From Otis tarda (Eukaryota; Chordata; Aves; Otidiformes; Otididae), in NCBI GenBank assembly GCA_026413225.1, contig CM048554.1, positions 44,611,963 through 44,675,962 on the forward strand: 64,000 bases of DNA, written 5' to 3'. The position numbers and the translations under genes are program-made. Shown piece after piece: positions 63,855 to 64,000 of this stretch. Under the pieces are notes generated by a model. It was not told the DNA's origin. It was given only the letters and a program-made list of their open reading frames with translations, and ran no database searches. Position 1 is the first letter of the stretch. The number at the start of each line of letters is the position of its first letter.

Positions 63855-64000
63855 GTCAGTGTCTGACAAACAACCACAAACTCTAATTTACCAGTGATTA
63901 GATTACTCATATTTCACCCAAAATACTTCAGTTCCTTTGCAGTTCCCCAAAATTAATGCTTGAAGCAGGGAGTAGATAAGATACTCTAGCTCCACAGTAA

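Larger units (their letters stand above)
41063..64000 (-). other. PPM1B: PPM1B 5' intronic region (partial)
   Basis: All sequence upstream of exon 2 on the gene strand, running off the right edge. There is no CpG-island promoter. It carries CR1 copies at 43.4, 45.0, 48.3, 55.5 and 62.1 kb and two exon-like segments (58485-58582 and 60772-60887). Elsewhere I see only AT-rich unique sequence and short simple repeats. The open frames of 60-100 codons here match nothing known. Confidence 0.7.

Noticed and set aside
1-64000. CRISPR arrays, operons, tRNA or rRNA genes
   Set aside because: None seen. The sequence is a vertebrate (bird) nuclear locus; short A/T repeats are simple repeats, not arrays.

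Overview
The window comes from a bird nuclear genome. It is AT-rich, has large introns with vertebrate splice signals, and carries many CR1 LINE fragments with the avian 3' tail (ATTCTATG repeats). It also holds one solo long terminal repeat of avian ERVL type. No bacterial-type operon, CRISPR array, tRNA or rRNA gene was found.

Two genes are present, both on the minus strand, in the order known from other vertebrates (PPM1B then SLC3A1). At the left end are the first two coding exons of SLC3A1 (rBAT, heavy subunit of the cystine/dibasic amino-acid transporter), with a TATA-like promoter near 2257-2263; the rest of the gene lies left of base 1. From about 14.6 kb to beyond the right end is PPM1B (PP2C-beta Ser/Thr phosphatase). 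All five coding exons of the long form are intact (40198-41043, 38147-38264, 27790-27901, 23892-23949, 18033-18338). They give 1440 nt including the stop, 479 aa. A second terminal exon at 16448-16477 gives a 387-aa form ending GAGDLEDPW. No CpG-island promoter for PPM1B is visible, so its main first exon is probably right of base 64000.

Layout: 1-2.3 kb, SLC3A1 5' part; 2.3-14.6 kb, intergenic, with a 1138-bp solo LTR at 4667-5804 flanked by a perfect 5-bp duplication (TCCTA); 14.6-18.0 kb, PPM1B 3' UTR and alternative last exon; 18.0-41.1 kb, PPM1B coding exons and introns; 41.1-64 kb, first intron, or several introns, of PPM1B. CR1 copies sit at 31.8, 34.9, 43.4, 45.0, 48.3, 55.5 and 62.1 kb.

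The most interesting signal is upstream of PPM1B. At 58485-58582 an exon-like segment has good splice signals and an ATG as its first three bases. Spliced to PPM1B exon 2 it reads in frame through the presumed 5' UTR into the normal Met, adding 39 residues. A second exon-like segment at 60772-60887 would supply an in-frame stop and a short upstream ORF just before it. If real, this would be a PPM1B form whose N-myristoylation glycine is no longer at the N-terminus. I worked by eye; splice junctions come from reading frame, GT-AG sites and fit to the known protein family, not from transcripts.
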